Both the position numbers and the translations under genes were made by a program. The notes under the pieces were generated by a model. The model worked only from the letters and a program-made list of their open reading frames with translations. It made no database searches and was not told the DNA's origin. A stretch of 5,926 nt of DNA. Source: Deltaproteobacteria bacterium (GTDB lineage: Bacteria > Desulfobacterota > Desulfobacteria > Desulfobacterales > JAUVVS01). Numbering within the stretch: position 1 is the first letter of the stretch; the number at the start of each line of letters is the position of its first letter. Location: assembly GCA_030604545.1 (NCBI GenBank), contig JAUVVS010000151.1, positions 1-5,926 of the forward strand, read 5' to 3'. Positions 1 to 5,926 of this stretch are shown in pieces.

Positions 1-31
1 ATTAAATCCAGTACTAATTGAATCGTCTCTA

Positions 32-1045
32 ATGAATAACAAAGATGAAAATTCCGACAATGAGCAGGTAAAACTGACCTTTTCTGATTTAGACCTATCA
101 AGGCAGCTTTTCGGAGAACAAAACAGCAACCTCAAAATAATTGCAAAAGCAACGGTTGTTACTATCAATGCAAGAGGTAACACAGTATTTATTAAAGGCG
201 ATAGTATTGCATCACGTCTTGCACAAAATATACTAAAGCAGCTTTATGGTTTGCTGGAAGATAGATATCCTATTTATCCGAATGATATCGATTATGCAAT
301 TCGAGTGCTCAGCGAAGATGATCGTATCAACCTAAAAGATATTTTCCTGGATACTGTATATATCACATCAAAAAAACATTTAATAACTCCTAAAAGCAAA
401 ACGCAAAAAGAATATATTGATGCCATGCGAAACTATGATATAGTTTTTGGAATAGGGCCGGCCGGCACGGGAAAAACATATCTGGCAATGGCAATGGCTG
501 TTGCGGCGCTTTCAAAAGGGGTGGCAAGTCGTATAATTCTCACCAGACCTGCTGTCGAAGCCGGTGAAGCACTTGGATTTTTGCCTGGTGATCTTGCGGA
601 AAAGATTGATCCATATTTAAGACCGCTTTATGATGCGCTTCATGATATGATGAGATTTGAAAAGGTATCAAGCCTGATGCAGAAGGGGGTTATTGAGGTC
701 GCACCAATTGCCTTTATGCGTGGCCGAACCCTGAACGATTCCTTCATTATTTTGGATGAGGCACAAAATACCACATCTGAACAGATGAAGATGTTTCTGA
801 CTCGTATTGGATTCAGTTCAAAGGCCGTTATAACAGGCGATATAACCCAAATCGATCTTCCGGCCAACAGGTCTTCAGGACTCATAGAGTCAAAAGAAAT
901 CTTACAGGGAATAGATGGAATAAAGTTTGTCTTTTTCTCAAAAACCGATGTAGTCAGACATAGATTAGTTCAGGATATTATTAAGGCATATGAAGAAATG
1001 GAGATAAGAAAGCAAAGCGCAAAGAACAAAGAGATAAGAGCATAA
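32..1045 (+). CDS. ybeZ: PhoH-family P-loop ATPase (YbeZ-like)
   Basis: This is a 337-residue cytoplasmic ATPase of the PhoH/YbeZ family, linked to RNA metabolism and a known partner of the endonuclease YbeY, which is encoded two genes downstream. Residues about 15-75 form the small N-terminal RNA-binding-like region typical of PhoH (KLTFSDLDLSRQLFG, then ARGNTVFIKG). The ATPase core follows: Walker A GPAGTGKT at 142-149, the family segment LTRPAVEAGEALGFLPGD at 170-187, Walker B FIILDEAQN at 238-246, a sensor-like VITGD at 266-270, and VVRHRLVQDI at 307-316 near the end. Length and motif order are normal for the family. The ATG at 32 puts the N-terminus where orthologues usually begin, but it has no clear Shine-Dalgarno sequence, and the frame stays open upstream to the window edge. 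A slightly longer protein is therefore possible. The 7TM-HD gene follows after 28 bases, suggesting an operon. Family assignment is firm; the RNA substrate is unknown. Confidence 0.95.
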   Translation: MNNKDENSDNEQVKLTFSDLDLSRQLFGEQNSNLKIIAKATVVTINARGNTVFIKGDSIASRLAQNILKQLYGLLEDRYPIYPNDIDYAIRVLSEDDRINLKDIFLDTVYITSKKHLITPKSKTQKEYIDAMRNYDIVFGIGPAGTGKTYLAMAMAVAALSKGVASRIILTRPAVEAGEALGFLPGDLAEKIDPYLRPLYDALHDMMRFEKVSSLMQKGVIEVAPIAFMRGRTLNDSFIILDEAQNTTSEQMKMFLTRIGFSSKAVITGDITQIDLPANRSSGLIESKEILQGIDGIKFVFFSKTDVVRHRLVQDIIKAYEEMEIRKQSAKNKEIRA

Positions 1046-1073
1046 TCCGTAAATATCAAACTAGAACCAGCAA

Positions 1074-3485
1074 ATGAATATCAAAAAAAAGAAAAAATCA
1101 CTTAAAAAGTTCTTAGATCCCAGCGACTATTTTCGTTGGGGCGTTTTATCAGTTATTACGATACTATTCATCGTCATTCTATATCCGAGTCTTGCTGTCA
1201 TAAAACATTCCTATAAATTAGGGGATGTAGCTAAAAGGGATATCAAGGCACCAAAGGATTTTTTTATTGAGGATATGGAAGCAACAGAAAGAAAACGCAA
1301 GCAGGCTCTGGAAGGAGTTTTGACTGTCTACGATCATGATACAACCCTTTTAAGAAAACTGACTCAACATGTTAATCAAGCTTTTGCTGATCTTCGAGTT
1401 GTTTTCGAGGCGGAAACAAAGGACCAAATTGAAGCTACATCTAAAACAGCCAAGGTATCTCTTACCTGGTCTGCCAAAGGAAAACCATCCGTACATGATC
1501 TGGTCTGGCAAATGAAAAAAAATTTTGAGGAAAAAAGCGGATTATCCGTCGGTAAAGGTGCTTATAAAATCCTCGAGAAAGAAAAATTTTCAAAAAGCAT
1601 TTCAAATTTTATCATACAAATTTTATCACAAATATTAGAAAATGGCGTAGTATCAAATAAAGATATTCTGATGCGGGAATCCGATAAAGGGGTTGTGTTA
1701 AGATCCATCGGCACAAAAAAAGAAAAGGTTGTTCGAAACTTAAAGCATTTTTACGGACTTGACCAGTCAAAAACCATGGTTAGAATCATTGGTCAGCCCC
1801 TGCTAAAAGATCATAACTACATCTTGCGAAATCTGATTGTAGACTTTGTTCAAAGTCTAATCCAACCCAATATCACATTAAACAGAAGTGAAACCGAAGA
1901 GAGGAAAAAAAAGATCGCCTTGGAAATCAAGCCGATTCTTTACAAAATAAAAGCTGGCGAAATGCTGCTGCGTGAAGGCGAAAGAGTTACTGACCTCCAA
2001 CTCTTAAAATTGAAAGCTATTCAAGCCCAAACAAAAAAGGGGCAGATCTTTGCAAGCAGCATTGGAGCCGCAATGATATTAATATGTCTCCTTGTGACGA
2101 CATATTTACTTCATATGAAACAACAAAACAAGGTTGAGCATGACCACCATAGGAATCTAATCTTAATCGGCAGTATTTTTATTACCTTTCTTTTTCTTGT
2201 TAAGATATCAGCATCCTTTTCTGAATTCCTGGCTCCAAACACACTCTTTCCTATATCGGCATCATCAATATATTTTGGTATTCCACTTGCTTCAGGTGCC
2301 ATGACCATATGCATCTTTTTGGGTCTTAACATTGCCGTTCCCTTTGCAGTTGTGATTTCAGCTTGCACGGCAATAATATTTCAAAGCAGATTTGAAATTT
2401 TCGTCTACTTCTTTATTAGCAATGCCATGGCTGCCTATTGGGTACAGAATTGCAGGGAACGTAAAATATTTATTAAAGCCGGTGCAAAACTTGGCTTATT
2501 GAATGTTGTGTTATCAACAGCGATAGGCTTCTATATAGCAGAATATTCAGGCTTGAAATTCTTATGGGACTGGTCCTTTGCTTTTATGGGCGGCATCGTA
2601 GCAGGTATTTTAACGGCAGGCATTGTCCCTCTTGCAGAAATCGCCTTTGATTACAAAACAGATATCACGCTCCTTGAACTTGCGAACCTTGATCGGCCTA
2701 TTCTTCACAGACTTATGATAGAGGCTCCCGGAACTTATCATCATTCTGTCATTGTGGGTTCCATGGTTGAAGCAGCAGCATCTGAAATAGATGCCAATCC
2801 TCTCCTATCAAAAGTAGGCGGATATTACCACGACATTGGCAAGATCAAAAAGCCGTTATATTTTATTGAAAATCAGACAAACGGCAAGAACAGGCATGAC
2901 AAGCTGGCGCCTTCCATGTCTAGCCTCATCTTGCAAGCCCACATAAAAGATGGTGTTGAGATAGCCAAGAAGAACAAACTGGGTCGGGTCATAATAGATG
3001 CCATAAAGCAATCGCATGGAACAAGCATTATAAGCTACTTTTATGAAAAAGCAAAGCGACAGAAAGGCAAAGACAAAGTCAAAATCGACGACTATAGATA
3101 TTCCGGTCCCAAGCCAAAAACCAAGGAAGCAGGTCTTATTATGCTGGCAGACGTAGTTGAAGCTGCATCAAAAACCCTTAACCATCCAACACCATCCAGG
3201 ATTCAGGGACTAGTTCAAGATCTCATAAACAAGGTTTTTTCAGACGGGCAGCTCGATGATTGTGGGTTTACATTAAAAGATCTGCATAACATAGCAAAAA
3301 GCTTCAATAAAATATTAAATGGTATATACCATCATCGCATCGAATACTCCAATAGCCCTGTTAGCAATAATGGAAAGGGAAAAGATGGGAGTCATAATAG
3401 ACAACAGGCAAAAGAAATACAAGATACCTCTGAAAAGAATAGAGCAAACAACACAGGCCATCTTAAACGCCTTGGACTCTCCTGA
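1074..3485 (+). CDS. pgpH: 7TM-HD phosphohydrolase, PgpH-type (predicted cyclic di-AMP phosphodiesterase)
   Basis: This 803-residue inner-membrane protein has the full PgpH/YqfF architecture. A basic cytoplasmic N-terminus is followed by TM1 at about 22-43. Residues about 45-325 form the extracytoplasmic 7TMR-HDED region. Seven hydrophobic segments lie at about 326-347, 359-378, 387-405, 407-435, 438-457, 467-488 and 500-524. A cytoplasmic HD domain runs from about 535 to 757. All expected metal ligands are visible: GTYHHS at 553-558, HDIG at 586-589 (H586, D587), H623, H648 and D693. The domain should therefore be active. Characterised relatives (Listeria PgpH) hydrolyse cyclic di-AMP to pApA; the same substrate here is inferred. 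The gene sits between ybeZ and ybeY, as its homologues do in many Firmicutes and deltaproteobacteria. No strong Shine-Dalgarno sequence precedes the ATG, so it may depend on translation of the upstream gene. The last 34 residues, a hydrophilic tail past the HD fold, are read through the start of ybeY. Confidence 0.93.
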   Translation: MNIKKKKKSLKKFLDPSDYFRWGVLSVITILFIVILYPSLAVIKHSYKLGDVAKRDIKAPKDFFIEDMEATERKRKQALEGVLTVYDHDTTLLRKLTQHVNQAFADLRVVFEAETKDQIEATSKTAKVSLTWSAKGKPSVHDLVWQMKKNFEEKSGLSVGKGAYKILEKEKFSKSISNFIIQILSQILENGVVSNKDILMRESDKGVVLRSIGTKKEKVVRNLKHFYGLDQSKTMVRIIGQPLLKDHNYILRNLIVDFVQSLIQPNITLNRSETEERKKKIALEIKPILYKIKAGEMLLREGERVTDLQLLKLKAIQAQTKKGQIFASSIGAAMILICLLVTTYLLHMKQQNKVEHDHHRNLILIGSIFITFLFLVKISASFSEFLAPNTLFPISASSIYFGIPLASGAMTICIFLGLNIAVPFAVVISACTAIIFQSRFEIFVYFFISNAMAAYWVQNCRERKIFIKAGAKLGLLNVVLSTAIGFYIAEYSGLKFLWDWSFAFMGGIVAGILTAGIVPLAEIAFDYKTDITLLELANLDRPILHRLMIEAPGTYHHSVIVGSMVEAAASEIDANPLLSKVGGYYHDIGKIKKPLYFIENQTNGKNRHDKLAPSMSSLILQAHIKDGVEIAKKNKLGRVIIDAIKQSHGTSIISYFYEKAKRQKGKDKVKIDDYRYSGPKPKTKEAGLIMLADVVEAASKTLNHPTPSRIQGLVQDLINKVFSDGQLDDCGFTLKDLHNIAKSFNKILNGIYHHRIEYSNSPVSNNGKGKDGSHNRQQAKEIQDTSEKNRANNTGHLKRLGLS
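3375..3380 (+). promoter_or_regulatory. Ribosome binding site that decides the ybeY start
   Basis: The purine run AAGGGA, within GGAAAGGGA, ends four bases before the ATG at 3385. It lies inside the pgpH-like coding region. It favours 3385 over the in-frame ATGs at 3319 and 3370 as the ybeY start. The spacing is slightly short but workable. No experimental support is available. Confidence 0.6.
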
Positions 3486-3825
3486 TGGAGAACTTTCCAT
3501 ACTTATTGTTGATGACCAGCAAATAGAGGTACTAAATAAAGAATATCTCAATAAAGAAGGTCCCACAAACGTTATTTCCTTCCCCATGCGAGAGGGCAAA
3601 TTCTTTAATATAAATCCACAGCTTCTTGGTGATGTAGTTATTTCTATTGAAACTGCCGGACAAGAGGGAAAATTAGCTGGAATCACCATGGAAGAGCGGT
3701 TTATACAACTTTTGGTACACGGTATCCTTCACCTTTTTAGTTATGATCATGAGAAAACAAAGCAAGAAGCTCATAGAATGGAAAAAAAGAGTAAAAATCT
3801 TTTGAAATTAATCGAAGCGCTCTAA
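3385..3825 (+). CDS. ybeY: Endoribonuclease YbeY (16S rRNA maturation, ribosome quality control)
   Basis: YbeY is a single-strand-specific metallo-endoribonuclease needed for 16S rRNA 3'-end maturation and late-stage 70S quality control; it acts with YbeZ. Starting at 3385 the protein has 146 residues and opens with GVIIDNRQ, the usual beginning of YbeY proteins (about 145-170 residues). The frame is open further up, with ATGs at 3319 and 3370, but that extension only reads the pgpH-like gene out of frame. The zinc site HGILHLFSYDH lies at 112-122, with ligands H112, H116 and H122. TNVISFP at 61-67 and LGDVVIS at 81-87 are the other signature segments. Two departures from the usual pattern are visible: Ser119 replaces the Gly of the HGxLHLxGYDH motif, and Leu55 occupies the position of the conserved Arg (E. 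coli Arg59). The gene overlaps the upstream gene by 101 bases in the +1 frame and ends 22 bases before the PdxJ-family gene. Confidence 0.92.
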   Translation: MGVIIDNRQKKYKIPLKRIEQTTQAILNALDSPDGELSILIVDDQQIEVLNKEYLNKEGPTNVISFPMREGKFFNINPQLLGDVVISIETAGQEGKLAGITMEERFIQLLVHGILHLFSYDHEKTKQEAHRMEKKSKNLLKLIEAL

Positions 3826-3847
3826 ACCCAAATCTGGAGATTCACCG

Positions 3848-4570
3848 ATGGCCGGGTTAACTGTTAATATTGATCATGTTGCTACTTTAAGAGAAATAAG
3901 AAAGGTTGCTTATCCTGATCCTATAGCATCAGCAGTAATAGCCGAATTGGCTGGAGCTGGCGGCATTTCGGTTCGTCTCAGAGAAGATAGATGTCACATC
4001 CAGGACCGAGACGTTCGGATCCTTCGAGAGGTTGTTCAGACGCGACTTATAATGCAAATAGTTTCAACCCCGGGAATGGTTGGAATTGCACTCGATATTA
4101 AGCCTGATATTGTTACCGTGATACCAAAAGATCAGGAAAGGTTTTCAACTGAGGGCGGATTGGATCTTATTGTTCATAAAGACACTATTGCTGAAACCGT
4201 TGCAACACTGCAAAACAACGGTATTTCAGTAAGTGTCTTTATAGACCCTGAGCCCGAACAGATAAAGCTTGCCCACCAGATAAATGCCAACACGGTTGAA
4301 ATTTATGCTGGAGCATTTTGCACGGCAACATCATCTAAAAAAAGAAACCAGGCTTTTTCTAAAATTGTAGATGTTGTCAAACTCGCTAAAAAGCTGAAAC
4401 TCAATGTTGGTATCGGCCGTGGATTATGCTATAACACCATAAAGAGTTTCAAAGGATTGTATGAAATAGACGAATACTACATTGGTCACAGTATAATATC
4501 AAAGGCTGTTCTTATTGGTATGGAAAAAGCCGTAAGGGAGATGCTGGTTCTGATAACAAATAACGGATAA
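3848..4570 (+). CDS. pdxJ: PdxJ-family protein with all three catalytic residues replaced (annotated-type: pyridoxine 5'-phosphate synthase)
   Basis: Classical PdxJ is a cytoplasmic TIM-barrel enzyme that condenses 1-deoxyxylulose 5-phosphate with 3-amino-2-oxopropyl phosphate to give pyridoxine 5'-phosphate. This 240-residue protein is collinear with E. coli PdxJ (243 residues): VNIDHVATLR at 6-15, AYPDP at 21-25, LREDR at 44-48, DRDVRILR at 53-60, TEGGLD at 101-106, SVFID at 129-133 and IGHSII at 212-217. Ligand positions kept are N7, D9, H10, R18, R45, H50, E151, G213 and H214. The three acid/base residues are all changed: His45 is Arg43 (CGT at 3974), Glu72 is Gln70 (CAA at 4055) and His193 is Arg191 (CGT at 4418). 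Nearby changes include Ser100 for Thr102, Tyr153 for His155, and Cys49 within the DRRHI motif. Normal synthase activity is therefore doubtful, although the frame is intact and the fold looks maintained. GGAG at 3836-3839, eight bases ahead, supports this start. Family membership is firm; function is open. Confidence 0.9.
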   Translation: MAGLTVNIDHVATLREIRKVAYPDPIASAVIAELAGAGGISVRLREDRCHIQDRDVRILREVVQTRLIMQIVSTPGMVGIALDIKPDIVTVIPKDQERFSTEGGLDLIVHKDTIAETVATLQNNGISVSVFIDPEPEQIKLAHQINANTVEIYAGAFCTATSSKKRNQAFSKIVDVVKLAKKLKLNVGIGRGLCYNTIKSFKGLYEIDEYYIGHSIISKAVLIGMEKAVREMLVLITNNG

Positions 4571-4572
4571 CA

Positions 4573-4599
4573 CCTAATTGGGTTTTTTGCTCAATTTGG
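4573..4599 (+). other. Imperfect inverted repeat between the pdxJ-family gene and nnr (possible weak terminator or attenuator)
   Basis: AATTGGG at 4576-4582 can pair with CTCAATT at 4590-4596, with one G-T wobble, around a 7-base loop rich in T. CC at 4573-4574 and GG at 4598-4599 add two pairs beyond a T-T mismatch. A T-rich stretch follows at 4603-4612, but not directly after the stem. The stem is AT-rich and weak, so it is at best a leaky terminator or an mRNA processing site. The 62-base spacer holds no gene. Confidence 0.3.
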
Positions 4600-4622
4600 C
4601 ACTTTTATTTATACGAGACCTT

Positions 4623-4626
4623 GGAG
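4623..4626 (+). promoter_or_regulatory. Ribosome binding site of nnr
   Basis: GGAG lies six bases before the ATG at 4633. It selects this start over in-frame ATG codons a few residues downstream. Homologues also begin just before the segment LVTANEMREMDR. Confidence 0.7.
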
Positions 4627-4632
4627 CTAATT

Positions 4633-5926
4633 ATGTATCTTGTAACCGCAAATGAGATGCGGGAAATGGATCGGCAGACCATTGAAGGATTTGGAATCCC
4701 GGGAAGGGTTCTAATGGAAAATGCAGGACGCGGGGCAACTCGAATTTTTTTTGAAAATTTTAATTGCGATGCAAATAAAAAAGTGGGTATTGTAGCCGGG
4801 CGTGGAAACAACGGCGGAGATGGTTTTGTTATTGCTCGTTACCTTTTACAAAAAGGCGTAAAAGTTACCGTATACCTCCTTTCAGAGCAAAGTAATGTTA
4901 AGGGGGATGCTGCTTCAAACCTTAAGCTTCTGAGTCTTCTGGACATTCCTGTTTTTGAAATGCCGGACAAAAAAGCTTTTTCAGAACACAAAAGTTCATT
5001 ACTACATCAGAACATCTTGGTGGATGCTATACTCGGAACCGGGCTGAAATCGGATGTAAGGGGATATTATAAGGGGGTCATCGAGTTTATAAACCATTCA
5101 AACAAGCCGGTTTTTGCCGTGGACATACCGTCAGGCCTGAATTCAGATACGGGTCAGCCTTGTGGCTCCTGTATTCATGCAAACACTACTGCAACTTTTG
5201 CATTTGCCAAAACAGGTCATCTCCTCTTTCCCGGTGTAAATTATACCGGCAATCTTGCAATAGTTGACATTGGTATACCCTCTCATATTGTAGAGAAAGT
5301 AAGCCCATTGCAACACCTCATAACATCGGAATTAATTCGCAATCTATATAAAGAAAGGCCTTCTGACGCTCATAAGGGCAATACAGGCCACCTACTGGTC
5401 GTAGCAGGCTCTCCGGGAAAAACCGGTGCAGCAGCAATGACTGCCATATCAGCCATGAGGGCGGGAGCCGGGCTTGTAACGCTCGGGGCGCCTAAGAGCT
5501 TAAATGCGGTTTTAGAATCCCAGGTTCTTGAAGCAATGACATTCCAACTTGAGGAGACCGCAGACGGCATGCTTGATGAATCGTCGTTTGATACGATACT
5601 AGATCTTCTGAAAAATAAAAAATGTCTTGCCATTGGTCCCGGCGTCGGAACAGCAGATAAAACAAAAAATTTGATTTGTCGAGTTATTCAGCATTGTACT
5701 GTACCGATGGTCATTGATGCTGATGGTTTAAACAGCCTTGTCGGCAATACAAAATTTTTAAAGAACCTTAAAGCTCCGGCTATCTTGACCCCACACCCCG
5801 GGGAAATGTCGAGACTTATTGATATTAGTCCCAGTATTATTCAGAGAGATCGAATAAATTACGCACGTGATTTTGCAAAAAAATTTAACGTCCATCTGAT
5901 ACTTAAAGGTGCGAGGACGGTAATTG
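4633..5926 (+). CDS. nnr: Bifunctional NAD(P)H-hydrate epimerase / ADP-dependent (S)-NAD(P)H-hydrate dehydratase, 3' end missing
   Basis: Nnr repairs hydrated NADH and NADPH. The N-terminal domain interconverts the R and S hydrates, and the C-terminal domain dehydrates the S form using ADP. The frame is open from the ATG for 431 codons and is cut by the window edge. The epimerase half (about 1-220) shows LMENAGRGA at 27-35, the loop GRGNNGGDGFVIAR at 56-69, VDAILGTG at 130-137 and VDIPSGLNSDTG at 163-174. The dehydratase half begins near 235, with HKGNTGHLLVVAGSPGKTG at 247-265, RAGAGLVT at 276-283, AIGPGVG at 333-339, VIDADGLN at 360-367 and LTPHPGEMSRL at 385-395. All signature motifs that fall inside the window are intact. 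Full proteins have about 500-530 residues, so some 70-100 residues are missing, including the G(S/N)GD-type catalytic and nucleotide-binding motif. acpS, often found directly upstream in relatives, is absent. Confidence 0.95.
   Translation, partial: MYLVTANEMREMDRQTIEGFGIPGRVLMENAGRGATRIFFENFNCDANKKVGIVAGRGNNGGDGFVIARYLLQKGVKVTVYLLSEQSNVKGDAASNLKLLSLLDIPVFEMPDKKAFSEHKSSLLHQNILVDAILGTGLKSDVRGYYKGVIEFINHSNKPVFAVDIPSGLNSDTGQPCGSCIHANTTATFAFAKTGHLLFPGVNYTGNLAIVDIGIPSHIVEKVSPLQHLITSELIRNLYKERPSDAHKGNTGHLLVVAGSPGKTGAAAMTAISAMRAGAGLVTLGAPKSLNAVLESQVLEAMTFQLEETADGMLDESSFDTILDLLKNKKCLAIGPGVGTADKTKNLICRVIQHCTVPMVIDADGLNSLVGNTKFLKNLKAPAILTPHPGEMSRLIDISPSIIQRDRINYARDFAKKFNVHLILKGARTVI

Noticed and set aside
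1..21. Possible last codons of an upstream gene ending at TGA 19-21
   Set aside because: Only six codons are visible, so no gene can be supported.
640..885. 81-codon minus-strand open frame inside the PhoH-family gene
   Set aside because: It lies antisense to the conserved ATPase core, has no recognisable protein features, and is a shadow frame.
1001..1040. Repeated GAGATAAGA at 1001 and 1031 near the end of the PhoH-family gene
   Set aside because: It is a short repeat within a purine-rich, Lys/Arg/Glu-coding tail and is explained by composition.
2111..2368. 85-codon minus-strand open frame inside the 7TM-HD gene
   Set aside because: It is antisense to transmembrane segments of a well-supported gene and has no recognisable domain.
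3319..3384. Longer YbeY start at 3319 giving 168 residues with a hydrophobic N-terminus
   Set aside because: The extra 22 residues are the pgpH-like gene read out of frame, YbeY proteins do not normally have such a leader, and the binding site favours 3385.
3315..3689. 124-codon minus-strand open frame covering the pgpH/ybeY junction
   Set aside because: It is antisense to two supported genes, with no motifs or binding site that would favour it.
4587..4615. Possible promoter before nnr (TTGCTC, 17-base gap, TATACG)
   Set aside because: The -35-like hexamer matches the consensus at only three positions in an AT-rich spacer, which is too weak to call.
4605..4811. Minus-strand open frame of 68 codons over the start of nnr
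   Set aside because: It is antisense to the conserved epimerase motifs of nnr, so it is a shadow.
5370..5633. Minus-strand open frame of 87 codons within nnr
   Set aside because: It is antisense to the conserved dehydratase motifs of nnr, so it is a shadow.

Overview
The window is an AT-leaning, densely packed stretch of bacterial chromosome with all genes on the + strand. It has two functional blocks. The gene set and the flavour of the proteins suggest a Desulfobacterota (former deltaproteobacterial, Desulfobacterales-like) genome. This is an inference from gene order and protein similarity; no rRNA or taxonomic marker is present. No mobile elements, tRNA genes, CRISPR arrays or phage genes were seen, and no gene-free stretch exceeds about 62 bases.

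Layout: (1) 32-1045 is a PhoH-family P-loop ATPase (ybeZ type). (2) 1074-3485 is a membrane-anchored seven-TM HD phosphohydrolase of the PgpH type, the family that degrades cyclic di-AMP. (3) About 3385-3825 is the endoribonuclease YbeY, whose start lies inside the end of the pgpH-like gene (101-base overlap if the start chosen here is right). (4) 3848-4570 is a PdxJ-family protein. (5) 4633 to the window edge is the first 431 codons of the bifunctional NAD(P)H-hydrate epimerase/dehydratase Nnr, still open at the edge.

ybeZ, the 7TM-HD gene and ybeY form the widespread rRNA-processing / cyclic-dinucleotide module, and YbeZ is a known partner of YbeY. pdxJ and nnr form a cofactor synthesis and repair pair. 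Many proteobacteria have acpS between pdxJ and nnr; here only a 62-base spacer is found. The first four genes are spaced tightly enough for one transcript. The 62-base spacer before nnr is the only place where a break in transcription looks plausible.

The most notable observation is in the PdxJ-family protein. It is full length and collinear with E. coli PdxJ, and most substrate and phosphate ligands are kept. However, all three catalytic acid/base residues are replaced: His45 to Arg, Glu72 to Gln and His193 to Arg (E. coli numbering). It would be annotated automatically as pyridoxine 5'-phosphate synthase, but it probably does not catalyse that reaction in the usual way. It may be a pseudoenzyme or a repurposed PdxJ scaffold.
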